A stretch of DNA of 64,000 bases, taken from NCBI GenBank assembly GCA_007859835.1, contig SJPJ01000001.1, positions 3,745,437-3,809,436 of the forward strand, in the 5' to 3' direction. Shown piece after piece: positions 1 to 8,853 of the stretch (the stretch's first letter is position 1; every line of letters starts with the position of its first letter). This DNA comes from Novipirellula herctigrandis (lineage in GTDB: Bacteria; Planctomycetota; Planctomycetia; Pirellulales; Pirellulaceae). The position numbers were made by a program, and so were the translations under genes. The notes under the pieces were generated by a model. That model saw only the letters and a list, made by a program, of their open reading frames with translations. It was not told the origin of the DNA and ran no database searches.

Positions 1-2509
1 TGAACGGAGTTTTTTGACCTCGGTCTTGGTCGGTGATGGTGTAGACGCGTAACTTCTTGAGGAACGTTTTCAGTTCCGCTGCTGTGCGGTCTTGCTTCAC
101 TCGCCAAATTGCTTGGGCCAGCGTATTGCCGCCTCCCCAGACGGTGACCCACACCGGCCGGTTGTCGTCTTCATCGGCGAGTTTGATAATCAGATTGCTT
201 CCAGGGGAATCGTTTCCTTCGCCAATGTGTTCGGCGCCGCGTTTCCTGCTGCCGTACATCGTTCGTTCTCGCAAGTACTGCGGACTCGGCCAGTATCCAA
301 GATTTTGTCGAGACTCGTCCTGCCGATGCTTTGGCTGGTTGGAACGCTTGCGAAGGTTGGGTAGATCCTTTTCGTAAGCATCGGTTGCTTTGTGAATTAA
401 GCCCATGAAGTCATCGCGTGTTTTATCGAGGCTCCAACCCGTTGTGAAAACCAGACCTTCGATTTCGATCATGTCGGCATGCACCAGCAAACGCACCAGT
501 GACTCGCTGTCGTCGGTTTCCCAAGTGGAGACGTCTGTCAATACGACCACTCGCGGTTTGAGTGGCGGTTTGAGTCCGGTGTCATCGGATGTGGCGGAAC
601 TCGCCTTCGGGATGCCTGTTGGTGGAGGCGACGTATCGGTTGTTTCGGGCGGGCCGAGAAGTTTCGTAAAGATTGGCCGCAAGGCCTGAGCCCAGAGTTC
701 GTAGCCCGGTTCTTCTAGGTGTATGCCATCGGACGAAACCTGTGGCAACAATTTGCCATCGGCGCCAAGCAGATGCTTGTTAATGTTGACCCAATGGATC
801 GTCTTGTCAGCGGTGGCGATGGTTTCCAAACGTTTGTTGATGGCGTCAATGGTGTCTATTAGCTTTATGTTCTGATCGCGAGGGAACATTGCGGTCATCA
901 CGATGGGAGTCTCTGGGAACCGAGATCGGAACTCGGCGATGATCGCCTGAATGCCTTCGGTTACATCGTCCACGTGGCCGGGGGTACCTGCATCGGTCCA
1001 CGGCAGATTGTTGGCTCCAGCTTGAAGAACGATCACCTTTGGAGCAACACCGTCGAGTTCACCGTTTTGCATCCGCCATAGAATGTGGTGAGTGTTGTCG
1101 CCGCCCCACGCGAAGTTGGCAGCATTCCACCCGTGGAAGCTCTTTTTCCAATGTGCCAACAATTTGGGATAGTCAGTCGCACCCCAACGCCGTGTTATCG
1201 AATCGCCCTGGAAGTAAATATCGACCGTTCCCTGTTTTGTCTTCTTGAGCAACTCAGCGTGAGCGAGTTGTGACATTTCATCGGTACGCTCCCAAGCAGC
1301 GTGCGTCTTCGATGGCTTTTTCCTCGTCGCATTTCGGTTGCTGAGTGCTTCGCAGACGGCAAAGAACGCAGGCTTGGGTTGGCGATCACGATCGAATAGA
1401 AGCGGGTAGTTGACCCGCTTCCATGGGAAGTCGTTGAGCCAACTTTCGCCGTCGTGAAGGTTCCAGAATGAGACTCGCTCGATGACGTCGCTATTCTCGC
1501 TGAAGAGCTGAAAGATCTCCACGTACTGCTGGGTCAGCTTTCGTTGAATGTCTTCCGGAAGACCGTCTTTGTACGGGTCGTAGGTAGCTAACTCTTCGCG
1601 GTATTTTCCATCCTCCGCCCACCAACGACCTCGTTTCACCACGTCGATATCGAGTTCGGAGACCACGACCTTGATACCAAGCTTGCGAAGTTCGGCGAAC
1701 GTTTCGCGAAGTTGAGGAATCGAATCGTCGCCCAGTTCGAAGTGACCCTGCATGCCGTAGGCATCGACCGGCGCTCCCTTCTTCTTAAGCTCAGTCAACA
1801 GCTTGATCAACTTTTCACGCTTGCCCGGTTTGTGGCAGTTATAGTCGTTGTAGATCAGCAGCGCATCAGGGTCCTTAGCATGTGCAGCTTTGAAAGCAGT
1901 GACGATGAAGTCCATGCCGGTGGTGCGGGAATAGATCGAGTCCCGCAAGAGATCTCCGTCGCTATCACCGATAGCTTCGTTCACGACGTCCCACATCGTC
2001 GCAACGTCGGCATAACGCCCAACCACTGTGTCGACGTGGGTTTCAATCCGGTGCAGTAGTATGTCGCGAGAAACGGGCTCTCCGTCTTCCTGCATCATCC
2101 ACTGGTCCGTACGATCGTCCTTGGCCCAAACGAGGCAGTGTCCGACAAGCTCCAGTTTTCTTTTTCGCGTGAAATCGGCAAAACGATCGGCGTTCTCGAA
2201 GTTCCACACATTTTCGCCCGGATGCACGGCTTGCGGCTTCATGCAGTTTTCCGGCGTGAGAATCTCGAAGTGCCGTGTGATTAGGGCGGCATCGTCCGGA
2301 TTTTCTATCACTTGATGGCTAACGCCCACACCGATCTTGAATCTCGAGCCGACCGTGTTCTTCAATGAGGCGTCATTGAGAACTTGCTCGTTGACGGTCC
2401 CGGTGGACGAGTCATCAAAAGCCTTGGTCGTCTCCGCTGCTTGTAATAGAAAATTAGAGCTAATGAGTACTAATACCCACCACATCACTGCATTGTGCGT
2501 CGTCGTCAT
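1..2509 (-). CDS. GH10 xylanase - SGNH esterase - DUF1593 fusion (3' end outside window)
   Basis: Secreted multidomain enzyme read from ATG at 2509 with no stop before the window edge (836 codons seen). After a short hydrophobic leader (residues 1-25) comes a GH10 endo-1,4-beta-xylanase domain (about 45-395): TPENCMKP, then WDVVNEA with acid/base E178 and VSELDID with nucleophile E285, a normal GH10 spacing. An SGNH/GDSL hydrolase domain follows (about 425-620): block I GDSI with Ser437, then DGIHL with D594 and H597. From about 645 the protein resembles DUF1593 (nucleoside-hydrolase-like, known from marine polysaccharide degraders): VVVLTDVS, then ETDDSESLVRLL. GH10 cleaves xylan or mixed-linkage xylan; SGNH domains often deacetylate xylan. 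A deacetylating xylanase is the likely role; the third domain has no assigned chemistry. It is the only xylan-type enzyme in a neighbourhood otherwise suggesting galactans. Confidence 0.85.
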   Translation of the reverse strand, partial: MTTTHNAVMWWVLVLISSNFLLQAAETTKAFDDSSTGTVNEQVLNDASLKNTVGSRFKIGVGVSHQVIENPDDAALITRHFEILTPENCMKPQAVHPGENVWNFENADRFADFTRKRKLELVGHCLVWAKDDRTDQWMMQEDGEPVSRDILLHRIETHVDTVVGRYADVATMWDVVNEAIGDSDGDLLRDSIYSRTTGMDFIVTAFKAAHAKDPDALLIYNDYNCHKPGKREKLIKLLTELKKKGAPVDAYGMQGHFELGDDSIPQLRETFAELRKLGIKVVVSELDIDVVKRGRWWAEDGKYREELATYDPYKDGLPEDIQRKLTQQYVEIFQLFSENSDVIERVSFWNLHDGESWLNDFPWKRVNYPLLFDRDRQPKPAFFAVCEALSNRNATRKKPSKTHAAWERTDEMSQLAHAELLKKTKQGTVDIYFQGDSITRRWGATDYPKLLAHWKKSFHGWNAANFAWGGDNTHHILWRMQNGELDGVAPKVIVLQAGANNLPWTDAGTPGHVDDVTEGIQAIIAEFRSRFPETPIVMTAMFPRDQNIKLIDTIDAINKRLETIATADKTIHWVNINKHLLGADGKLLPQVSSDGIHLEEPGYELWAQALRPIFTKLLGPPETTDTSPPPTGIPKASSATSDDTGLKPPLKPRVVVLTDVSTWETDDSESLVRLLVHADMIEIEGLVFTTGWSLDKTRDDFMGLIHKATDAYEKDLPNLRKRSNQPKHRQDESRQNLGYWPSPQYLRERTMYGSRKRGAEHIGEGNDSPGSNLIIKLADEDDNRPVWVTVWGGGNTLAQAIWRVKQDRTAAELKTFLKKLRVYTITDQDRGQKTPF

Positions 2510-2613
2510 TTCGTCAGGTTCTCGTCTGGTGTTAATCAAAAGCGATTTTTAGAGAGCATACTTGGAACTAGGAGTATACGGCAGAAATCTGTGAGGCGTT
2601 ATTATAGACCTGA

Positions 2614-3075
2614 ACCACGCCGAGCGGATTTGGCAAGCAAGCGTTCGCACCACCGTTTGTAGCGCCAAAAATTCCTTCTCGGTACTGGGCTGATCGGTTG
2701 TTTGGTGAGTATTCTCGCTACTTCAGCCTCGAGCATCTTTGGTTCCTGTGGTACTTGCTGATCTTCGTTACGATTGGACCATTGATTGCAACGGTGTTAT
2801 CTGAGTTGATTTTGCGTTCATCATCCAGCAAGGTTGATGGTATCGGCAAAACGTTGGCTCGCTTCAACGTTCTGGCATTTGCATTGGGACTTGTGACGCT
2901 TCCTGCATTAATTCACGCCCGTGGGTTTGTTGGCTGGTCGCTGGCGAACCCCTTCGGTTTTTCGGGGGCATTCCCCGATTTTCTTTCACAATACTATCCG
3001 GACGAGCCATTTTATCTCTGCTATTTCCTGGCGGGGTGGTGGCTTTTTCGGCTGAAGGATGCTCTGCCGGACCTT
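2614..3075 (+). pseudogene. acyltransferase-3 family fragment
   Basis: An open frame with no convincing start reads as the middle of an integral-membrane acyltransferase (acyltransferase 3 / OpgC-like). It shows SLEHLWFLWYLL, a strongly hydrophobic stretch with several predicted helices, and FLAGWWLFRLKDALP, which is typical of these glycan O-acyltransferases. Homology seems to begin near 2640 and stops abruptly near 3075, where the next frame carries the tail of a sulfatase. Both ends of the gene are missing, so this is a remnant and not a functional small protein. A TTG at 2698 could start a shorter product, but conserved-looking sequence continues upstream of it. Confidence 0.6.
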
Positions 3076-3227
3076 GGAAAGCCGTCCGCTACGGGATCGA
3101 TGCACGCGTGGAGCTGTACCAGATCGACAAGGACCCAAGTGAAAGTGACGAACTATCGGAGAAACATCCGGAGATACATCAAGAGTTCAAATCGCTCTTC
3201 GAAGAAACTAGATTCGTGGACGACTAA
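3066..3227 (+). pseudogene. sulfatase C-terminal remnant
   Basis: The frame ends with GPWKAVRYGI, ELYQIDKDPSE and a final acidic helix, the usual end of type I (S1) sulfatases, in which the last strand is followed by a statement like ELYDLxxDPxE. Everything upstream, including the CxPxR formylglycine motif, is absent. The fragment is joined directly to the acyltransferase remnant, marking a deletion or recombination junction near 3070. Confidence 0.65.
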
Positions 3228-3793
3228 CATTCGGCCAGTCGGAAGATCTAGGAATTGAGATACCGGATCGAACCAAATGCCATTCTGCGGTGCCGCCGGT
3301 TTTGTATGATCTTCGTTGGTAAATAACAGATCGAGGCTTGGCACGCTATCGCTATCCGTTATTGCCGGGCGGGAGGGACGAGGCTCAGATTGCCAGTTTC
3401 CCTGCCCCCTCCTCCGGGGGCATCAATTCCGTCGGGTACTGGTTAGGTCGTACGCGTAACGCGAGCCGATTCAAGTGTGGATTCGCGATACGAACCACGC
3501 CATGTGAGTTCGCGACAAATTGGTGCAGCGATTGTCGGCGCGTTACTCGCTCGAGTGTTGCATTAATAAGCCATTCAGTACGGTCAAGGTTGCGAGTGCG
3601 GACCCGAGAACCCAATTGCGATGTCAGTCGAATCGCTCGGCTGACATAACCTGCGTCTTCACTGCAGGACAAATGATGGTTGCGTGGGGGATGCCGCGAG
3701 GCAATAAGCCGCAAGCGTGCTTTTTCAAAGAGCCCCCAAGATTTGGTTGGCTCTCACTCCATTCCCCTAACATTTCAGAACATTCAAACAAAA
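3228..3793. other. gene-free stretch
   Basis: About 570 bp between the sulfatase remnant and the PEP-CTERM gene terminator. Short open frames exist on both strands, but none has a recognisable motif, signal peptide or ribosome binding site. I see no repeat or RNA gene here. Confidence 0.5.
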
Positions 3794-3816
3794 AAGCCGG
3801 CAACAAATACCGGCTT
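3794..3816 (-). terminator. rho-independent terminator of the 3848-4591 gene
   Basis: Read on the minus strand: AAGCCGG, a 9-nt loop, CCGGCTT, then a T-rich tail (TTTTTGTTTG). A perfect 7-bp stem followed by U-run, about 30 bp past the stop codon. Confidence 0.85.
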
Positions 3817-3847
3817 CATCAAGATTCTTTTGAAGTCAATCTCAGGT

Positions 3848-4591
3848 CTAGCGGCGGCGACGCGATGCAATTACAACGCCAGTCAATGCCAGGAATCCGA
3901 GACCCGTTGGCTCAGGAACGGCATTGGCGGATATTGTGAAATTGTCGAGGTAGACAACAGCGTTTGAAACACCGGTACCGTCGTTATTCAACCCAAGATG
4001 GAAGTTACGCCATGTGTCGGAGAGATTGAATTGAGCCTCTCCGTTGCCGCCCGCCGACACAACGCCACTGACGAGAGGAACGCTTACATTCGCGGTAAAG
4101 GAACTGCCAGGATTTTCCAGCTGACCACCTGTTTCCCATTGGCTATCCCACAAGTCAAAGGAAAGTGTCTCGGAATCATAACCGCTGAATTCACCTTGTG
4201 AAATCAAGACGACCTGGAACCAATTGGGCGACTGATCACCGACTAACGTTTGGTCATCGCGTCGAACCAGAACATCGAATGAAATTGTGCCGCCGTTTGT
4301 TAACGCAGTGTTGATCTCAGGCGAAAGCAATCCCCATGTAGTGCCTGCAGCGGTGGCGTCTAGTTTCGACATCGAACCAGCCCAGCCGCCGGGGGCTGTC
4401 AATTTTAATTTTCCATCTCCGTCGACGGACTCCCATGAAACCGTGCTGCCCGTTGGAGCACCGCCATCGAGGGCAAAACCTTGGGTCGTCGAATCAAATG
4501 TAAGCGTAACGTCCGCATTGGCGGCTGAAGTCAAAGTCAGAACAGCAGTAAAAGCTATCCATGTAAACAGGTTGATCGGTCTCATTTTCAT
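3848..4591 (-). CDS. PEP-CTERM sorted secreted protein
   Basis: A 247-residue protein with a Sec signal (residues 1-26, ending ANA), a beta-rich middle and a C-terminal PEP-CTERM tail: VPEPTGLGFLAL, hydrophobic helix, RRRR. PEP-CTERM tails are read by an exosortase (EpsH type) and mark proteins for the envelope or an extracellular matrix. The middle (residues 28-215) alternates short strands and contains WFQVVLI, LWDSQWETGG and VVYLDNF, which looks like a jelly-roll carbohydrate-binding fold, but I cannot assign a family. It carries its own terminator and lies about 430 bp downstream of the larger PEP-CTERM gene on the same strand, so the two are probably separate units. A second in-frame ATG two codons in makes little difference. 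Confidence 0.85.
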   Translation of the reverse strand: MKMRPINLFTWIAFTAVLTLTSAANADVTLTFDSTTQGFALDGGAPTGSTVSWESVDGDGKLKLTAPGGWAGSMSKLDATAAGTTWGLLSPEINTALTNGGTISFDVLVRRDDQTLVGDQSPNWFQVVLISQGEFSGYDSETLSFDLWDSQWETGGQLENPGSSFTANVSVPLVSGVVSAGGNGEAQFNLSDTWRNFHLGLNNDGTGVSNAVVYLDNFTISANAVPEPTGLGFLALTGVVIASRRRR

Positions 4592-4893
4592 ACCTAATCA
4601 AATTGCAGGCGGGCGCCAGATGTTCCAAGGGAGAGCTAACAGCTTCGAATCACGATGCAATCAAAAACAACTCAACATTGGGCTTAGTAAAGTGTGTTTA
4701 GTATAATCAATCGTACGCGACGACGCAAACGTAGCAATTAGCCCAATTACCCCATGTTTTGCGAGCGTCTGGGCATGACGAGAATCTGCGAAAATCGGTG
4801 AAAGGGATTGATACGGGCGATAAAACAACTGCCGAATTGCCTCGGTTTTCCTTGAATTCCACCTGCGGTGTTTTCCAAACCAAGGAGATCACG
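4592..4893. other. spacer upstream of the PEP-CTERM gene
   Basis: This spacer should hold the promoter of the minus-strand PEP-CTERM gene. I find no convincing -35/-10 pair and no protein-coding frame with recognisable content. Confidence 0.4.
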
Positions 4894-4998
4894 ATGCCCC
4901 GAAAACCACGCGCTGAAGTTGCGGATCCGACGGAAGTCCGGGTTTTCCGCCTGATTCAACCCTGCGCTAGGCAGGTTCTCCGTATTAGACGCGTTTTC
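4894..4998 (+). pseudogene. N-terminal scrap of a planctomycete transposase-like gene
   Basis: A good ribosome binding site (AAGGAG, 6 nt before ATG) precedes MPRKPRAEVADPTEVRVF and LIQPCARQ, which resembles the start of the transposase-like proteins common in Rhodopirellula (MPRxPR, then VFHLIQRCVRR). After about 35 residues the similarity stops and the frame runs into the 3' side of the neighbouring gene. Only the first exon-sized piece is left. Assigned from memory of the family, so moderate confidence. Confidence 0.45.
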
Positions 4999-5017
4999 GA
5001 TTGCGAAGTAAAAACAG

Positions 5018-7732
5018 TTACCTTTTCGATTTCCTGCGTCTGAAAAGGAAAGTGCTACAGGCGAGGATCAGAGCGAGCGAGTTGGGTTCAGGTACGGCAA
5101 TCACGTCGCTAAATTCAACACGGACGACCGAATCAAGATAACTCACGACCGCCTCAACGCCCTCTGGCGCCATCACAATGTCAAATTCACCTGAGATTGA
5201 GTTTCCGGTGATGATGTCGAAAGTTTGTCCGGTGGTCCAGGTGAATCCATCAACAAATGACAGATCCAAAATCCCTTCGAGCATCACATCACCGAGAACC
5301 AATAGCTGGTCATGATCGGTATTGTCGGGTCCAGAACTTGGCATTCCAGCAAACTCAAGTTCAAGCGTAGCGAAGTCCAACTGTGTGTAGTCGCCGCCCA
5401 ATTCGAGTACACCTGTGGGTGCGACGGCGAAGAAATCCGAGTCCGCAATGAAGCTGGCGTCTAGTGACGCACCATAAATGTGAGTATTGCCAAAGCCGCT
5501 ACTCGCATTCCAACCATAGAGTCTCACTTCGGCGGGACCTGAAACCGCTTCATCGCCGGTATACGAGGCGGTGAAGATTTGGGTTGATGTATCGGATGTG
5601 TCGAGCGCGAGAGTCAATGGACTCAGCCCAGCATTCCACTGATCAAATCCGTCAATCGAGGTGAAGATACGGTAGTGAGTCGCTGCTCCAGCCCCATTGC
5701 GACGTAATTCAAAGGTTACGTCGTCGAGCAACATCGAAAGACCTGGAACAGGATCCACCGTAAACGTCAGATAGTCATTGGCAGCGGCTGCATCACCCCA
5801 AGTGGTCCCAGTCGAAAATCCCATGACATTGAATTCATTCCCATTATTTGCAGCGCCTCGGGGACTCAATCCAGCACCAAAATCGAGCCCCGACACCAAT
5901 TCGAGGGCCGGGCTGAGTGTTGAAGTTTGCGTGAGCGGCGCGTCATCTTGCACACCTTGGAAGTTAAAATCGAGCGCATTCACCACAACGCCCTCCTCGA
6001 ATGCCGGCAGCGTGATCGAACCGCGATTGCCCACGGAAACGCCTGGGGCAACGGCGCCTCCGTCGTGAACGGTTACCGCACCGCCAACTCGACCATACCC
6101 ACCGAGGGTTCCTGTGGACATGACATTGACGGCCCCGGTTCCGGTTGCCGAACCGGAGTCATTGACGGCAAACAGCTTTCCGTCTTGGATGCTGGTCGTA
6201 CCAAGATAGTTGTTGTCGCCGGTCAGATAGAGCGAGCCGGAGCCATTCTTGGTGATTCCTCCCTGGCCGTCGATCTGGCCAGTTGCGGTCAGATTTCCCT
6301 CGCCCGAAAAGGTGGTCGTCGCTTGCAGCGTCGTTGAACCGGCGATGGTGTTTTGCCCACCATTGGCCAGTGAATTCGCTTGAACGGTTCCACCATGAAG
6401 CTGCAAAGCCTGATCAACTCGCGAGCCCGCTGCATCGCCGACAGCCCCGAGGCTCAACGTGCCGCCATCAACATGAAGCATCCCCGTGCCACCAACGGAC
6501 ACTCCGCCCTGCAACTGCAACATCCCCGCCTCGACTCGCAAACTTCCACTATTCTCCACCAACGTGCCATCGAGTGTGATGGTGTTGGTGCCTTGTTTAC
6601 GTAACGTCGCGCCCGTACGAACCCGGACAAATGCATCCTCGGCAACTTCAAAGCCAAAATCGGAAGTGCCCCCCAAAATGCTGTCTCCCTCCATTGCATC
6701 TATCGCTCGCAGCGCTGTTGATAATTCTGATCCTGTATTTGTCAGCGTTCCGCCTTTGAGGTAATGCACGTCAGTAGGTCGCGAATCACCGTCAGCAAAA
6801 TCATGTGTTTGCCCCGATTGAAGCGTTGTTCCTGAATAGATTTCACCCAGTTCTGTGGGGGTGAATATTCCGCCAGAAGACGTAGACAGTGCCGAATAGG
6901 GTTGACCCAACGCTCCGAATTGCCACCAAGCGTACCTCTCCAGGTATTCTCGGGACTCAAATTCCGGGATCAGCGTTTCCAGGAACTCCGCATTGAACGC
7001 GGTTCGTTCTTCGACGGAGTGAACCGGGTTGTCCAAGCTGAAGCTCGTTCCAGCGAATTCGGTCAACCAGATTGGCAATTGGTACTTGTTCCAGATCGTG
7101 TCGATTGCATTGAGTAGCTTGGTCGCCTCGGCCTGCGGATTGTAGGCGGGCGTGTAAAAGTGGTAAGCGATTGCGTCAACTTTCAGGTCGTTCGTCGGGT
7201 CAGCATCTGCGTTGCGGGCTACCACCTCATCCATGAAAGGGTAGAGCCATTCATCCAAAACGCGTGCACTGGTTCCCGAAACGGCCGGGCTGACCAGTTT
7301 GATGTCGGTGTTTTCGAAGGCATTGGTTATCACGTCCCAACTGTCCAGCGCCTTCTGCACCGTCATGTTGGCCTGGTCAGTGAGTTCCGGTTCGTTGAAT
7401 CCAAGTAGGTAATTGACTTTGATTCCATAGTTTGATTCCAGGTCAAGCACCTGGTTAATCTGGGTTTGCAATCCATTGCCTGCTGTGGTTGCGCTCCAGA
7501 TCATCGGAACAAACTCGAAGTTTGCCTGACTCACATCATGTTTCGGATTGATTCCCCAGTTGTAAGTCCAGTCCACATTGACCGCGTTTTCTCGTTGATC
7601 TTGGGACCCCGCTGATCCGCTCAGCGTCTGTCCCATCGCCAATTGCACTGGGGAAGCAAGTGCGACCAACAACGCAATGATGCTAGGTGTCGAAATAGAA
7701 AAATTCGTCACGCGTTTTGCCTTTCTTAGCAT
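5018..7732 (-). CDS. GH128-like catalytic domain with autotransporter-type repeats and PEP-CTERM tail
   Basis: A 904-residue secreted protein starting at ATG 7732 (a GTG 18 bp upstream also fits, but the ATG gives the cleaner signal peptide, ending about AMG-Q). Residues about 48-265 form a (beta/alpha)8 domain like GH128/Asl1 endo-beta-1,3-glucanases: VDWTYNWG, FVPMIW, LGFNEPE with acid/base E114, AYHFYTP and IWLTEFAG with nucleophile E225. Residues about 300-560 contain autotransporter-associated beta-strand repeats (GGITKNGSGSLYLTG, GTGAVNVMSTGTLGG). A beta-sandwich region follows, then the PEP-CTERM tail VPEPNSLALIL plus RRRKSKR. The likely job is a cell-surface or matrix-held beta-1,3-glucanase (laminarin-type substrate). 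The combination of catalytic domain, passenger-like beta-helix and exosortase tail is unusual. Confidence 0.8.
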   Translation of the reverse strand: MLRKAKRVTNFSISTPSIIALLVALASPVQLAMGQTLSGSAGSQDQRENAVNVDWTYNWGINPKHDVSQANFEFVPMIWSATTAGNGLQTQINQVLDLESNYGIKVNYLLGFNEPELTDQANMTVQKALDSWDVITNAFENTDIKLVSPAVSGTSARVLDEWLYPFMDEVVARNADADPTNDLKVDAIAYHFYTPAYNPQAEATKLLNAIDTIWNKYQLPIWLTEFAGTSFSLDNPVHSVEERTAFNAEFLETLIPEFESREYLERYAWWQFGALGQPYSALSTSSGGIFTPTELGEIYSGTTLQSGQTHDFADGDSRPTDVHYLKGGTLTNTGSELSTALRAIDAMEGDSILGGTSDFGFEVAEDAFVRVRTGATLRKQGTNTITLDGTLVENSGSLRVEAGMLQLQGGVSVGGTGMLHVDGGTLSLGAVGDAAGSRVDQALQLHGGTVQANSLANGGQNTIAGSTTLQATTTFSGEGNLTATGQIDGQGGITKNGSGSLYLTGDNNYLGTTSIQDGKLFAVNDSGSATGTGAVNVMSTGTLGGYGRVGGAVTVHDGGAVAPGVSVGNRGSITLPAFEEGVVVNALDFNFQGVQDDAPLTQTSTLSPALELVSGLDFGAGLSPRGAANNGNEFNVMGFSTGTTWGDAAAANDYLTFTVDPVPGLSMLLDDVTFELRRNGAGAATHYRIFTSIDGFDQWNAGLSPLTLALDTSDTSTQIFTASYTGDEAVSGPAEVRLYGWNASSGFGNTHIYGASLDASFIADSDFFAVAPTGVLELGGDYTQLDFATLELEFAGMPSSGPDNTDHDQLLVLGDVMLEGILDLSFVDGFTWTTGQTFDIITGNSISGEFDIVMAPEGVEAVVSYLDSVVRVEFSDVIAVPEPNSLALILACSTFLFRRRKSKR

Positions 7733-8182
7733 TGGTGCCGTCCGGTCCACGATGATTCGACTGGCGAATAAATGCCAGATCGTTAGTTGAACGCACTGAT
7801 GTGTCGGCGTGTTAGAGATTCTGTCTTGTGATTAGGTAACGAGGAGTGATGAGAGGCTGACTGCCGATCCACGATAACAACCAGCCTTTGTCTCAAAACG
7901 TGAGGCAACGGTGCGAGCCACGGACGTTTGCGAAAAAAAACGCTGCAAAACGGAGGCCTGCATCTAGCGCCGTCGGGTCAAAGGGGATGAATCCGACGGT
8001 TTGAGACGAAGCCTAGTTTACCTAAAAAAGGCGAAGAATCCAGACGTTGGGTACCACGGTTTTGCTCGACGGGCTCGTAAAAAGCATGATGATATGGCGT
8101 TCAACGTCTTTCCTAGTACGTTTACGACGTTGTTTCGTCAATCTGCGTTGAATTGCGTTCGAGCGTTGCAGTAAGTTAGCCC
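7733..8182. other. gene-free upstream region with an inverted repeat
   Basis: About 450 bp upstream of the GH128-like gene, presumably holding its promoter. It contains a 7-bp inverted repeat, CCGTCGG/CCGACGG (7970-7976 and 7993-7999), with a 16-nt loop. No coding frame stands out. Confidence 0.5.
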
Positions 8183-8226
8183 AGCCTTGAGGCCTAGCCT
8201 TGAGGCCTAGCCTTGAGGCCTAGCCT
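8183..8226. repeat. 13-bp tandem repeat
   Basis: Three exact copies of AGCCTTGAGGCCT in tandem plus a partial fourth. The unit itself is nearly palindromic. It abuts two copies of CAAATGGGTCAG (8234-8262) and then the left end of the ISL3 element. Confidence 0.9.
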
Positions 8227-8268
8227 CGAAATCAAATGGGTCAGCAGACACCAAATGGGTCAGGCCTA

Positions 8269-8780
8269 GGTCCGTCACGGTTTAGTGTGGGTGTAAATCC
8301 AGTCCACCGAAGTAAAAACAGATCGCTGTTTTGTAGTTATCTTTGTTGCGATAGCCACCGACGCGTCGCTTGACGGACTGTATCTTGCTGTTGATTCCCT
8401 CGGCCAACGCGTTGGTAAATCCATGAGTGCAGTAGCTGACCACGTTGGACAGTCGCTCATTGATGGTCCGAGCGAACTTCTTCATCGGAGCAAGTTTGGT
8501 GTGAATCACACTGCGGTACCAAGCGTCGAAATAGGCCTTTGCCTGAGCGACCGTCTCGTGGTGCCAAAGCTCCCGAAGTAGCTCTGCCCTTTGACAAATG
8601 ACTTCTCGTCGATTCCGAGTCGTGGCATCGCCCGTTGCTGCTTGACGGTATCGATCCTCTACTTCAGCAACAAACCAGGATGACTCCAGGCCGAGGATCT
8701 GTTGGCAAAAATCTTTCTCTTGCATGGCAGTTCTCCGTGACGGACAATTCTAGCAGCCCCACACTAAACCGTGATGGACC
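8269..8780 (-). mobile_element. non-autonomous ISL3-type element (internally deleted)
   Basis: Imperfect terminal inverted repeats of 23 bp (8269-8291 and 8758-8780, 22 of 23 matching; core TCACGGTTTAGTGTGGG) bound a 512-bp unit carrying a shortened ISL3 transposase frame. The 8-bp target duplication expected of ISL3 elements is not visible (flanks CAGGCCTA and AACGATTC differ), so one flank may have been rearranged after insertion. With most of the transposase missing, the element could move only if a complete relative is elsewhere in the genome. Confidence 0.85.
8282..8725 (-). pseudogene. ISL3 family transposase, internally deleted
   Basis: The 147 residues join the first 23 residues of an ISL3 transposase (MQEKDFCQQILGLESSWFV) directly to the C-terminal part (ELLRELWHHETVAQAKAYF, CTHGFTNALAEGINSKIQ, VGGYRNKDNYKTAICFYFGG). 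ISL3 transposases are normally about 400 residues, so the zinc-finger/HTH region and most of the DDE core are gone, while the frame across the junction is intact. The Glu of EGINS, the usual last acidic catalytic residue, is retained. Confidence 0.85.
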
Positions 8781-8853
8781 AACGATTCCTCTAGGTGCTT
8801 TATCTCAGCCACATGATCTAACGCACGAGGTAGAAGATGGTCGTCTTGATCTC

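Noticed and set aside
8183..8262. Possible CRISPR array
   Set aside because: Units are 13 bp and contiguous with no spacers; no cas gene nearby.
8261..8788. 8-bp target-site duplication around the ISL3 element
   Set aside because: The flanking octamers differ (CAGGCCTA and AACGATTC), so no duplication can be claimed.
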